Source: Lycocorax pyrrhopterus obiensis
Lineage: Eukaryota > Chordata > Aves > Passeriformes > Paradisaeidae
Length of the DNA: 64,000 nt
Assembly: GCA_014706295.1 (NCBI GenBank)
Contig: JACSVZ010000007.1
Coordinates: 57,984,975 to 58,048,974, forward strand
Reading direction: 5' to 3'
The notes beneath the pieces were generated by a model. The model saw only the letters and a list, made by a program, of their open reading frames with translations, searched no databases and was not told the origin of the DNA. Positions 11,491 through 23,900 of the stretch are shown here, piece after piece (positions within the stretch are counted from its first letter, which is position 1; each line of letters opens with the position of its first letter). The translations under genes and the position numbers were made by a program.

Positions 11491-13249
11491 CATCCTTTAT
11501 GCTGCAGCTGGGGTGGTGTGTCCTGCTCAGAATTTGCAGGCAGTCAGCATAGTCCACACATTTCAGAGCATGAGGAGCTTCTTCCCAGGCAAACTTCACC
11601 TCCTTGGGAGTGTTTTAATGCTCTTTAAAGACATGGATTTAGATGTCACCACCCAACCTGTCCAAAGCAGTTAAACAGCCTGTCTGTCTCTGGTGTGTGT
11701 TTGCAAGGAGTGTTTGTCACACAGGCTGTGACACCTCAGGTATTCTCTCTCCCATGAAAAGCAGTGGATTTCTCTGTGCCTCAGTTTCCCTTTTGGACAC
11801 TGGCAATGATGCTACAGATGATTTTTTTCTCTCTACAGTGTGCTTTGTAGCGTACAGGCTGTAAGGCCCCTTGCGACCAGTCACATCTGTACCCTGCAGT
11901 GCACTCGCTGCTCAGGTTTATTGTAGCTCATTTGACCTGAACAGCAATGGTCACTGCCACGCAGTGCTTTGATCTGTCAAAACACCCTCCTGTTCTATGA
12001 CAGCTGCAATGGTCCACTGGCCCTGGAAGCTCAGCTCCTCTGCAGCTGGCGTGCCCAGCCCTAATGACCGTGACAGAAGTCAGTGTATTTTACCTCACCT
12101 CCAGACCTGAGCTGCCCTGAGAAGGAGGGCAGGAGACCTTCCCGGATGGGTGTTCCCTGCACTGACTGGATTTCTCTTTGGGAGGCAGGACAGGCAGCTC
12201 CCTCCTGCTCTCATTGTAGTCACATGAAAACATTGGAACTGGTGCCCTGGGTCAGAGCAAAGCCTGTCTTGCCCAGCATCCTGCCAGGGAGTGTAGCCAG
12301 CTGTGGGTATTGAGAGAAACGTGAAATCATCAGGGCTGCATGGAGATATTCTTCCCTGGCTATATCCACCCAGCCTTATCCGGCAGCAATTTAGGAAGTT
12401 TCTGCTCTGGGGGATGCCTTTGGCACCTTGCTGTTAACCCCAGATGTTTGGGTCCTCTGTGCCTCTTCTTCCCGGATAAAGTCAGGCCATGGAAAGTCTG
12501 GTGAGTAATACCAACTGCCTCTGGGGGAAGGTGAGTAAAATATACTCCAGGGTATATGCTGTGCCCTCTTGGATTGTCCTGGCTCCTCTGAGGACATATC
12601 CACTGATAGCAGACAGACATTTGGGCTGCAGCGCCTGTTTATTAGGAATAAACCCTGATACGCTTTGTCTTTGCTCTGCAAGTGCTCCAGGCAGGGCTGG
12701 TTAAACCTGCTGAGGTTCACAAGCTGCAGGAATGTGAAAAGAGCCTTCCTCTGGTGAAACTTTCTTTGGCCCAGTCAATGTGAGGGATGTTGTTCAGGAA
12801 TGGTGGGATTTTTAGGCTTAACTTGAAGACCAGACCAGCTGGTCAATGAGATCGCTTCTGGTCTTGAAACCAATTGTAATGAACAGCTGGGTACACCCCA
12901 AGACAGTAACAAAGGCACTTTGGCACTTTTTTTAAAAATTAATTTTGTTATTTTTTAAAAACAAAATCCACATCTCTGCACTGAATCCCTGGAAGACTGA
13001 AGCCAATCATATTCTTGTTTCCAGTCCAGCAGAGCTGTCTTTCCTCATGTAGCTTCATCACTGCAAGCCTTTCACTGTCCCTCCTGACTCTACCTGCCCT
13101 GGCTGCTGGGCCACCGGTTGCACAGCTCATCATCCTCCTTGCCAAAATGTTGGTAGGTGTTTTTCCTACCTGAAACATCCTGCAAAGTGCATGTGATTAG
13201 CATCTGGGAAAATAAACACAACAGCACACCTCCGCAAAAGGATGCTGTC

Positions 13250-13800
13250 AAAATACTTTGTAATACATTTATTTTGTTAAAATAAACTATGTACAATAAA
13301 CGATATTAATGTGCATTACAATATACAGTAATTACATGTTTAAAAGATGATAAACTAAAGAGTACAGAATTATGTGCTGTAAATAGGAAATTAATAGTGT
13401 TTACATGATTTTTAAACTATGCAGAACGTATTTGCTTGAAAACTGAATTGCCTTGGTTTGAAATTGTATTGGCTTGAATTCTGAAGATTTCGTTAATCTT
13501 TGAAAAAAAGGCATACCACCCAGAAGTCAGACATACTGTTTTAGTGCCCATCCTTTGGTTTCACCAGCCCCATATTCCAGCAATATTGCACACAGCAACT
13601 TTTAAGAGAGAAAAATTCATTTGCTCACATCGAGTAAGTGACTCTTTCTCCTAACTGGCTAAGACCTGACTGGTGATGAGTTAGATCCTGATTTTTGTTG
13701 AGGTCATTGCGTTCGCTTCACAAACTCAATCAGAACAACTTGATGAACTGTTAGTTTTAAGCATTTCTTAAGGAATAATTTTAAGTATTACTATTAAGTA
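13250..13800 (-). promoter_or_regulatory. AT-rich 3'-UTR-like block with two-way poly(A) signals
   Basis: On the - strand there is an AATAAA (13268-13273) preceded by the exact Pumilio element TGTACATA (13288-13295). Farther upstream on that strand is GTGCAATA (13584-13591), a full seed match for the miR-25/92/363/367 family. On the + strand two AATAAA signals lie at 13281-13286 and 13295-13300. The block is AT-rich, repeat-free and unlike its neighbours. It could be the distal end of a long RHOJ 3' UTR (7.5 kb past the stop), the 3' end of an unrecognised transcript, or merely AT-rich DNA. Confidence 0.3.
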
Positions 13801-16104
13801 AGCACAAGAAGAAAGGAATGAAATGTCCTTGTCCTTGTGTTCTCGGGGGAGCAGAGAATCTCTGCAGTGAAATGCTTGTATTTGCCAAGTGCATCAATGT
13901 CATGACACATTGAACTGGATTCAGTTATCCTTGCACTCCATCCCCCTGCTCTTCTCTGCAGCCTTCTTTGAAGTCGTCCCAGTCTTGAGGTGCTGCTGAG
14001 CCCCAGGTACCCAGGTGTGACTCCACAGAGGCACCTCCCAGCCCATTCACCAGCCTCCATCCATATTTGTTGGGTCAGCAGTGTCACCATGCCGTGCCTC
14101 GCTCTGTAGCATTTCCCACCTGGCACCCCGGGCTCACCACCTTGCATCACTTCTGCTCACAAGTGAAGAAGACTTTGCCAGTGTCTTTCCCCTCTCATAT
14201 AACTTTTTGTTATTGGTTATTAATGAATTAATATCTACAAGCTTGGGGAGAGTTTGGGCTCATTTACTCCTTGCTGACAGTGCCTGCCAGGTCTGTGATG
14301 CAGTTAGAGCAGCTGCCTGTTTCGGGGAAAGGTACTGGGAGAGATGACATGATGGTCACACTCTGGATATGATTTACACCCAAACTACTTTGACAGACGT
14401 CAGACAAATTTTTCTACATGTTATCAATAAAAACAGATGTTGTGTTGGAAGATCTGGAAACTGTAGATTGGTGACAACAGAATACTCTGAATCCATTAAC
14501 CTCCAATCAAAGTCAAAATTCATCAGAGTTGGTATCAGTGAGGGCTCAAACTGATCTTCACCAAAACCACATTGAACCTGGTGTCCTGAAGGGGACGAGA
14601 TGAAATTAAGTGACGGCAATGAGTTCAGAGTCTTTAAGCAAAGATAATCATATATCTTGAATATTCCACTCTTAATGTAACCACTTTCATCTTCAGCCTC
14701 AGTAGTGGTTGAACTGAGGTGTTTCAGATCCAGCCTCCAAAGGTGAGATCAGCAAAGTCTTTGGGTGCCCTAACTCCTTTCAGGAGTCCTCAACCAGCAA
14801 GCAGAATGTATAAAAGATTCTTGGACCTGGCTCAGTAAATCTATGTGCTCAAAGCTTGTTCAGCCAAAATGAAAGGTCAGGAAAGGAGGAAATATAAAGA
14901 CTCTCAGACACTTTCCACATTAGTCATGTGTGGACCCCATTGAAATTTTCCATTGCCTTCTTGAGAATTTAAATGAAGCCAACATAGAGCATCTTTGAAA
15001 ATCCCACCCTACCATTACAGTTAGAAGCAGCCAAACACTGCATTATGGTCTGTACCATAATGTAATCTGGAAAGGGATGGGGATCCATATTTTCAAAGTT
15101 AAAGAGACTTTTCACAACTGACAGCAATTCACATGATTTTTGCTTGTTGCTCTGGGTTTCTGAACTAATTTTCCTCTAACAATGAGCTTCTCACTCTTTT
15201 TGCTGTCCTGGTGTGGTTTCTGGAATGGACCAGGGAAACAGATTCTTGTTCCCATGTTTCTGCAAGCTTTAACTGAAACAAAGAAAAGAGAATTTGAAGA
15301 TTTTTTTTTTTCATTCTAGTTATGAGTTTCCCCTTAACATCTTAAAATGAAATTTAAGGTTTAGGATCAATCTGACTAATTGTGCCTCAGGGCTCTGATT
15401 TTGCAGCTCTCCCCTGAAGCAGAAGTGATTCTGTTGCATTCATGGCTTCCAATAGGTGATTTTGTCCTGCCTTTTTGATGCAATAATATTTCTGTTCCTG
15501 TTTTGTTTTGATAGGTGAAGACAGCTGAGATCACAAGCCACTACCGAAATCAGTGGGAGGCTTTTTCCTGCTTTCAGATGGTCTTTATTCATGAAGAGGA
15601 AAATAAACATTTATAGTGGAAATTTGTCTTCATTTTTGCAAAGAGCTAGAAGTTATCTGACGTAGGTCACTCCATGCTCACCTCCTGTCACAGCAGATGC
15701 TCCTCCAGTCCTACAGAGTTGTGAACCAACAAAATGTTCTGTTATTTCCAGATTTTCCTTTTTTAATGCAGGATAAAACACATTACAGATCCTCCTCAGG
15801 GAAAAAGAAAATACATGGAGAAAGGCATGTGCAGCCAGATTCCCACATTCCACCTCTTTGTTTAACAAATGGTCCCCGGCCCAAAGTGAGCATATGGATT
15901 GCTTTGCTGGAGAAGACAAATGTGCTTTTAGACAATCCTGGCCTGAGAGAGATTGATGCCACTGTGAATTATTTTTAATCCAGATGAGGTTTCTGAATGG
16001 TGAGTCAAGAGGTTTGCTGGGCCACTTGGGGTAAAAAGGTACAGGAAAATGTCACAGGCTCTCAGCAAGGTATAAAAGCAGATGGGCATCTTTCACTTAT
16101 GAAT

Positions 16105-16165
16105 TAAGGGAGAGATAGGCTGCCCAGGGAAGTGAATGAAGGCATTCCTGAAGGTATTCAAAAGA
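16105..16165 (+). mobile_element. Possible degraded CR1 fragment
   Basis: GGCTGCCCAGGGAAGTGAATG followed by CATTCCTGAAGGTATTCAAA resembles the CR1 phrase in which a contrast between 'GGCTGCCCAGGGAAGTGG' and 'CCCTGGAGGTGTTCAA' is expected. The downstream part is too diverged to follow, so the right boundary is uncertain. Confidence 0.4.
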
Positions 16166-17568
16166 ACACAGGCCACCAACACTAGAGCAGCTGGAAGAGG
16201 TTTTCTTGTAATTAAACTACAAGGACAGATCACCACTGGCCATATTCAGCCTCCCTCATGACCTGAGCAGTGCCAGTGGGGTTGAATGAGACATGAGCAA
16301 GTTGGAGACAGTTCCTTGTGAAGTGAGATTCTCTTCAGTACAAGGAAGGCTGCCAAAATCTGTCCCTTTAATAAAAGTATTCGGAATAACTTCATTTCAT
16401 ATTAAGATGCAGTGCTATATTTAATTCTGTGTCTGTTTTGAATGGATGCAGTGCTTCAAAAGAGAAAAAAACTGAGAAATAACAATGTCAGCTGCTGAAA
16501 TGATTGTTTTGATTGTCATACTGGACGTGGAGAGAATTCTGTAACTACACAGGGCATATATCCATTTGAACAAATGAGGATGGACCTGAGTGAGGTTAGA
16601 GCCTCGTTTCTGCCTTCTCCCCAACTTTCCAGAGCTCTGGGAGGCACAGGACAAACTGTGGGAGACTTTGTGGGACCTCCTTCAAGTCATGCTGGAAGTG
16701 GCTGGACTGTCCCAGTTCCACTGTCCTGGTGTTTCCACAGGGCTCTGAAGGGAAGAGGCATCTGTAGGCTGCTTTAATGTGATAGCAACTCTCTGATGAC
16801 TGGAGATCTCTCTCAAATACCTCTAATATCTCCTTGCAGGAGTTTGCATGAAAATGCTTTGGGAACTCTGTTTGAAACTGCAGCTTCAGGTTAAGAACTC
16901 CTGGTGGAACATGAAGGTTTAGGAAGAGGCCAAAGGAGATGGGTTTTACAGGGTCCAGCAAGTTTCCTGTAAGTTGTGAGTGCTTTTGAAATGACAGCAG
17001 ACTATTAGCAAAGGCAGGTCTGTCAGGAAAGGCTTTGACATCAGCTGCATTAAGGGGATATTGTCAAATAAGTTCCAGGGATGGTTTCTAACCTTTGTGG
17101 CTCTCCTTAACAGTTTTCCTTTTAAGGTGAAATTGGGATCTGATTTCTAGCTCCTCTCACAGTGAGTAAACCCATCTACTTTCACCTGGCAGTCCTTTAT
17201 TGATTTTCTTTCCTTATTACTAATGGTTCTTGAAAATAACTTGAAGTTTATATCTGTGGCCTTATGCCTGCACTTGCACCACGTCTGGTGTTGTGGTTTT
17301 GCTGAAAATAAGCTTTACTGCCTGTTCACACACCATCTGTTGCTTTTAAAAAAGGCATTAGGTATGACTTGCCAGATAGTCAGTGACTCTTCTTACATCT
17401 GCCTACAATCCCTTTCTAAAGCCTGTTGGCCTGTGCTGCCCCTGCCTCCCCAAAATAAGAGTGTAACAGGGCAGATCCTTGAGTAAGTGCCACATTCCAT
17501 GGACAGGTGTGTGTACATAACCTAACACAGGAATAATGTTTATGGGACCTGCATTAAACATGGCTTTT

Positions 17569-17586
17569 AAAAAAAATATTTTTTTT
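17569..17586. repeat. 18-bp A8-TA-T8 palindrome
   Basis: A run of eight A, then TA, then eight T forms a perfect palindrome. It is low-complexity sequence, probably without function. Confidence 0.6.
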
Positions 17587-18892
17587 GCTGGAAGAAAAAT
17601 TTAAATAAATGGAGTTGCAGAGGCCATTTCTCAGTGGACCGTGACCACTCTCCCTCTCTTGCAGCTCCCAGAACTCAAATTTTGGTCAAAATCAGTTTGA
17701 AAAACTTGAAATTTTACTGCCTCACAAGCTCTATGTGCTCCATTTTGTAAGTACAAAGAAACGCCTGCTTAGCCTTAACATTTTTTGTATGTATATCAAC
17801 ACTTTTCTATCTGCTTCCTCTACGCAAGGATTTGTTCAGGGTGCTGCAGTTTAACACATTAGGGCAGCAGCGTTTTAGCTTCTCCATCACCACTTGCTTT
17901 GCAGTGAATTTCCCTCAAACCACTGCAGTTACATTAAGGCTACAACTTCCCACTTGATTTTTGATTTTATTGCCAATCCTATGCTATTCCATTAAGAGTA
18001 ATAACCACCCCTGGTACTCAGTGGCACACAAAAATGCAATTTGATTATTTGTGGTTTTCCCTGATGCATGCCAGGGTGCTACATCTCACTTTTCCAGTGT
18101 GCTTGTTATGTTAGGATGAGCTCAGCTGTCACTCTGGATTTTCTATTTCCTCTATTTCCACATTTTTTGAAGCTCCAAGAATACCAGGGAACTCCAACCT
18201 GAGCGTTTGCATTGTGCTTCAGCTAAACCAGACTTCACCTACTTCCACCAGAGACTCATGCCTCGCTCTCCAGCGACCTACATGAGCTAAAACAATCATC
18301 CTAATTAATTTCCACTGAAGTAAAAGGCAGCACAGTGCAGATACAATTTCCCCTGAAATCGGTTAAAGGCTGTTTTTTTGTTGTTGTTTCAGAGGACTTC
18401 TAGTCATGTTGTAAGCCTAAATATTGTTTAATCCATGCCTAGTTCTCCTCATACTCCTCTAGTATCTTTTTACATGTTATAGTTCAGCTGATAGGCAGTG
18501 TCCTGGTGAGGTGAACACTCACTGCTCTGCCTGGGGATGGACACAAACTCTGAGGCATGGAATGGACCCTTGCACCTCAGTCTGAGCTGGGCTTTAGCAG
18601 CCAGGCCATCTGAAGTAAATGCCTGGGACATAAGAAAATCGAACAGAAAATACGCACAAAAAATTGCCAGTGGTGAGGAGAACTTTCTTTTGTCTGTCTC
18701 AGGTGCGGCACTACTGTGTTTTCATCTGTGTCTGTGTGCCGTGGGAAAGGGATGGTGAGTGGAAGCCACAGGGTAACAACAGCAAAGCATTTGCTTCGAG
18801 TCTGATGGCTTTTGTCAGAGAGAACTGTTGATTTCTACCTGGAAAAGTTTTGGGGTGTCAGAGCTGATTTCTGTAGGTGTCCATGGTAAATG

Positions 18893-18956
18893 GGGGGTTG
18901 GAATTAGATGATCTTTGAGGTCCCTTCCAACCCAAACCATTCTACAGTTGTATGAA
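18893..18956 (+). mobile_element. CR1 LINE 3' end
   Basis: GGGGTTGGAATTAGATGATC, then TTTGAGGTCCCTTCCAACCC, then a decayed ATTCTACAGTTGTATGA tail: the characteristic last 65 bp of avian CR1. CR1-derived sequence may begin nearer 18815. Confidence 0.9.
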
Positions 18957-19853
18957 ATTGAATTTGTGCTAAAGGAGGAGCTCAGATCCATAAGCCTGGT
19001 CCTGATGCAGGACTGGGCACTGCACCAAGCTTGGTCCCTTCCATGTGCGTTGGGCGCCGTTCCCATTGTCCTGCTGTGGTCACCCATTGCTCCGAGCAAC
19101 GCCAGCTCTGGAGCTGCCTGGATTGTCTGGTGACAGGTGTGTTCTCAGGCAGGACACTGTGCTTCCCAAGAAGAGAGGGCTGCCAGTCTCTTGGAACGGG
19201 GTGCAGAGGGGAGCAGGGCCCGTGCCCCTGGGCTGGGAGGATGCACTGCTGTCACTTGCTCCCTCCTGGCACTTCTGGACACGCTGGCTACAGACACGGC
19301 TTTTGCAAGGAGTTACATCTTCAACTCTGTGTGTGCTGGCACTGTGGCTTCCTGCTTGGGCAATGAAATCCATAACAAGACAGTCTCATGGCACTGCCAG
19401 GGTACCCAAAGGCAGCTGCAAGTAACAAGACGCTCTTCGAGTTCACCTCTGAGCGTCTGTGTTGCTGCGATGTGCAAAACTGCAGGATCCTGGGAGAGGC
19501 TTTAGTGAAAAGGCACAATTTCTCCAGTAGAAAAGGCAGCTCACAGGCAGCTTCCCTTCCCTTCGGGGCTGGACTTCCCATCTCCATGTTGTTGGCTGCA
19601 GCCCATTGTCTGCCACTCGTGGAAAAGTCCACTCCTGAGGACTGCAGCCACGCTGCAACTCAAACAGCACTCTCATGAAGATGGAAAAATGGGAGCAGAG
19701 AGAGATGCAATGAATGGGAGGAGGGAGGCTGCAATAAGTCAAGTTCACAACTCCACTTTGATGAGGTTTTTTACAGAAATACTTAATAGAAAAAGGATAA
19801 TTTTAAGGCAATTGGATCACCTCAAAGAACTTAAAATCAGTATGACCTTTGGC

Positions 19854-19859
19854 TTTATT
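19854..19859 (-). terminator. RHOJ: Likely RHOJ polyadenylation signal (AATAAA)
   Basis: On the - strand this is the first canonical AATAAA met after the RHOJ stop codon at 20829, about 970 bases downstream. A GT-rich stretch (about 19812-19830) follows it, as expected after a cleavage site. A 3' UTR near 1 kb is plausible for RHOJ. The signal abuts a T14 run (A on the transcribed strand), so a chance match cannot be excluded. A more distal end near 13.25 kb is possible too. Confidence 0.4.
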
Positions 19860-20828
19860 TTTTTTTTTTTCTATTCTCGGCTCTTGGGTGAGATGTAGAA
19901 ATCCAGCTGATCTATAAGGTAAATTCTCAGTTGCCATGGCAATGTGTCTCGTTCTTGTTCTCAGCTGGAAGAGAGATTGTTCCATGCTGCTATTTCATGT
20001 CTAGGGCAATATTCTTTGGTGGCAGAATTTCTTCGTTTCAGTACATTAATGCTACAGCTCTGTACTTCCTTTCCCAGCTTACGGAAACATGGCTCAGCCT
20101 GAACATTCCTCTGTAAAAATACAGTTATTTGCATTTTTTTTGTTGTAAGAACATTCCTTAAGTCTGGAGGTAAATGTTGATCCATTTTGATAGCTTGGGT
20201 GCAGCAACATCCTGACGCTGTGAAGTTTCACCATTAAGTGAAAACAACCTGGAATCACTCCACCTTTGCTTCCATGTGGTTTGAACAAAATAAAGTATCT
20301 CCTGAACTAGCAAGTCTTATAAAAGAAAAGCAATTTTAAAGTACATCCTACCTATAGTGTCTATCTTACATATTAGATTTCTACAGATCTCCATGTGCTT
20401 TCAGTCAATTCAGATTCAATTCCTAAGGACTGCGAATTCCTAATTTTGATCAATTCTTACTTAAGGCCACAAACAGAGTTTCTCCTGTTTCTTTGTCCAT
20501 CTTTAGCTCTTTGTTTTGTCACATGCCACCTTCACCTTATTCCTAAGGCGGGGAGCCAAGCAGGAGCAGGCATCCTGGTTTCTGTTGGTGCAGTCTGCAG
20601 CAGTGGGAACAGGCTACAAAACAGCTCTGGGGGGTTAGGAAAGCACAGAGACAGGAGTTGGCCAAGGGTGATACAGCTTGGAGGTTTCACAGAACGGAGA
20701 GCTCCTATATTTGGGTAAGAAGGACCCTTTTCTGGTCATGTTCCCCATTTCAGTTGCACGTGACCTTCATTGCCTTTCTAACCTGCTTGGTTTCACTGAA
20801 CTCAGCTCGCTCTCCTCCCCAGGGTTCG

Positions 20829-20975
20829 TCACACAAGGGTGCAGCATCTGTGGCACTTTGCACAGCGCTTCTTCTTCTTCTTGGGGTGGAAAATGGTCAT
20901 GATTGCCTCATCAAAGACAGTCTTAAGGCCTTTCTGTGTCAGTGCTGAGCACTCCAGATAGCACTGGGCTCCGAT
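20829..20975 (-). CDS. RHOJ: RHOJ coding exon 5 (last) with stop
   Basis: This exon encodes 48 residues from [18 protein letters not shown] to the stop TGA at 20829-20831. ECSAL is the G5 base-recognition motif. The tail [18 protein letters not shown] has five consecutive lysines, then four cysteines. The last cysteine starts a CTLV CAAX box for prenylation, and the others are possible palmitoylation sites. Human RHOJ has the same lysine run but a different end (CSII). The acceptor is TTTCAG just above 20975. Confidence 0.96.
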   Translation of the reverse strand: MGAQCYLECSALTQKGLKTVFDEAIMTIFHPKKKKKRCAKCHRCCTLV

Positions 20976-23900
20976 CTGAAAGAGAAGAGAGAAAATGTGA
21001 GTGAGTATCCACTGATGGGAGAGACAGAGTGATGCTGTTCCAGCATCTTTCTACGTTTAGAAGGGAGGTGAGGAGATCACTCTGTTCTATATCTGGCTGC
21101 CTATGGGATGAACGGACAAGCTCAGGTGGTCATCCTGAGAAGGATCAGCATCGACATGAGTATCTCACCACATGTGGGTGAATGGGGAGCAGGAATTCCC
21201 TGCATGACCCTCCAGAGAAAGGGGGGCTGCACCCACATTCGAGTGCTGGACCAGGAGCTTGGCCTCCTGCCTGTGCAGCTGGGGAGGCTTTCAAGGAAAT
21301 GCTGGGTTGTAGCTGAACCCTTCATACACTTGGCTCTTCTCCCCTGAACTGTCCCTCTTGTGTCCTGTCTCCTCCAATGCCAGGGAGCTGCTACCTGGGG
21401 AGGGCTTCCAGCCGGTTTCTGGGAATGGGGAAGCATCATTTTGAGATGGGAGTCTCCTGTGTGTGCTGGCTCAACACAAACACACACAGAGGCCTGGGAA
21501 AGCAGCCTCAGCTTATTCAGCAACACTGTGGCTTATTCAGCTTCTTCTGCTAATGGATGCTCTAGTTTTGAGGGCCGGGGACAATAGCAGCACCTGCAGC
21601 ATATAAGGTGGACAAAGCCAGGGTTCAGAATCCTGCCTCCCAGGGCTTGGGGAGTGCTTCTAACCCCCTACCTTCCCAGGAGGAATGTATAATACCACAG
21701 AAACTCTGGGAGCACCTTCTCTGCTGCTTGAACTGCAATGGATAAGTGAGTATCAAGTTGTCTGTGCTTTTGTAAGAGATAGGGAGGAGTTTGACAGGAG
21801 GTGATTGCAGAGAGGGGTTCGCCACATGCACTTCCCAGCAGAATCTTGAGCAAGAAATACTTGACTTAGGTGAAATAGGCAGTAAAATCTGTTTGGATGC
21901 CCATTTGCTGCCTGCTGCCCTGGGTTTACTGATGCTTTGCTTAGACTTTGGCCATGGCACCTTCCAGAGATAAAGAAGCATTGGGACAATTCTCTCTGAG
22001 GTGTGATTTTTGGGGGTTGCCCAATGACTAGGAGTTGGACTTGTTGACCCTTTTGGGTCCCTTCCCGCTCAGGATATTCTATGTTTCTGTGACTCAACTG
22101 GGAATTGCAGCAGAAGTGCAGGCTCAGGGCTCACAGTGTGTGCCCAGCCTGTTTGAACAGAGGCTTTTATCTCTATCTGGGACCAATGGGCCTTGGAGGA
22201 GCCTTGAGTGAAAGAAACCCAGTGGAAAGCTGTGATCAGTCAGCTTGGTGGGACCTCAGAAGAAGCTGTTACCTCCTTTGCCAGCTTCACGCCGTGCTCG
22301 TAGGTGAGTGGTTTCTCCTTCATGTAAAGCAGCCGTGCCAAAGTTTTGGGATCATCTCGGAGGTCAATCTAGTAGAAAATACACAAACTCTGTGCTGTAA
22401 TTCTTGAGGCAGATATTCACGGCTTTACAGACCCACACCAGGGCATCTGTATCACTCCTCAACTCAGGTGATACCTCAGAAATGAATTGCACATTTACTT
22501 ACACTTGACCAATCCCCTTAGAGGGTGGATGACAAAAATCAGTTACCTTATGCCACTTAATACACTTTCAAACTAACATATAAAAGTCTTCTGAGAATTC
22601 ATTAAAGTGCATCCATTTATCCCTGAGCCAGGACTTCGTGTCGTTTCTCTACTTGTCCGTGGGGAAAACAGCGACAACTTACTTACTTTTTTATCTTTTT
22701 TCCCCCCAGTTTACCATGAATTAACTCTCCTTTGCAGGTTATTGGGCCACAGCTCAGATGGGTATGGTACAGTAAAGAGCCCCACTAGAAGGGGAGGCTG
22801 CTGCAACCCTGCACTTCATCACCCAAACCTCACCCTGACAGGCCAGACAGACACGGCTCAGTCCGACTGACTTGAAACAAAATCCTTTATTTCCACAGAA
22901 AATATCCAAGTGAAGTATTCTGGTGCTTCAGACTGAATGATCTAAAGGATAATGCTTTTATTTTTAAATGGGTGGTTTAGATTATTCCAGTGTAGAAAAC
23001 AAAGCCAGTGTTTGAATGATTTGCCCTTTGTATGGCATGAAGATTTTGGTTTTGACCAGAATTTGATCTGTTTCTCTAATTTGACTTAGGTTACTGTTCA
23101 GTGTTCTGTTTTTTCCATGTGGTGGTATCACTACCCTCACAGTCTCTATCTACTCTGTGTCTTGGTAGCAAACCCATATTTAAGGCATTTTTATTTGATT
23201 GACAGACTCATAGATTTTCAGGCCAAAATAAAGGGGTTTGATCATTCAGTCTGACAATCACTGTAACACAAGCAGGATGGTGAGTCACCAGTTGTGATGT
23301 TGATGTAAGAGCATGAAGGGAGGCTACTTCCTTCCCATGTCTTTTGGCCCATTATTCTCATTCTTAAAATTTAGTTTGAAGTTTAGCTTCAGCTTCTAGC
23401 CATAAACTTTGATGTTTTTTCTTTTTTCTCCTCATTAGAGACCTGTAAAAAAACTTTTCTCCCTATAGGTATTTATACCTTGTTGTCTCATTAATATACA
23501 TTTGAATAAAAAGACGGTATGACCTTTGCCACTCTGGACATCTGCACGTTGGCTTCCATTCCCAGTCCCTGAGTTTTCCTCTAATGGGAAAATCTGGCTG
23601 AATTTCCCATGAGTTAAATAGGAAACCTTTCCAGGTGCTCAGGAGAAGCTTTACCTGTGTTCCTATGAGGACATAAGGCACGTTGGGCATGCAGACTTTC
23701 AGCTCGGGCACCCACTCCTCCTGCACGTTGTGGTAGGAGGCAGGATTCACCACCGAGAAGCAGATCAGGAACACGTCTGTGTTGGGGTAGGACAGGGGTC
23801 TCAGCTGGTTGTAGTCCTCCTGCCAGGGGAGAACAGCAAGAGTGTTAAGAGGGGAGGATGATGGCAAGTGGGGGAATCAGGGTGGATTTTGATGAAGTAG

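Larger units (their letters stand above)
8589..20828. other. Convergent intergenic region between GPHB5 and RHOJ
   Basis: These 12.2 kb lie between the two stop codons and must contain both 3' UTRs. No coding exon is recognisable. It holds CR1 fragments at about 10890-11050, 11235-11490 and 18893-18956 and a weak one at 16105-16165. It also has a palindrome at 17569-17586, an AT-rich 3'-end-like block at 13250-13800, and a likely RHOJ poly(A) signal at 19854-19859. I see nothing notable in the rest. Confidence 0.75.

Noticed and set aside
12240..12305. GGGTCAGAGCAAAGCC / GCCCAGCATCCTGCC phrase resembling a dispersed sauropsid repeat
   Set aside because: The likeness is to a phrase remembered from other genomes, short and diverged; the family could not be named.
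12833..12844. 12-bp palindrome GACCAGCTGGTC with nearby CTGGTC copies
   Set aside because: Too short to be significant in 64 kb.
13794..14150. 118-codon - strand frame just upstream of the 3'-end-like block
   Set aside because: It would make a tempting last exon, but the peptide is unrecognisable, low in conserved-looking motifs, and no acceptor stands out.
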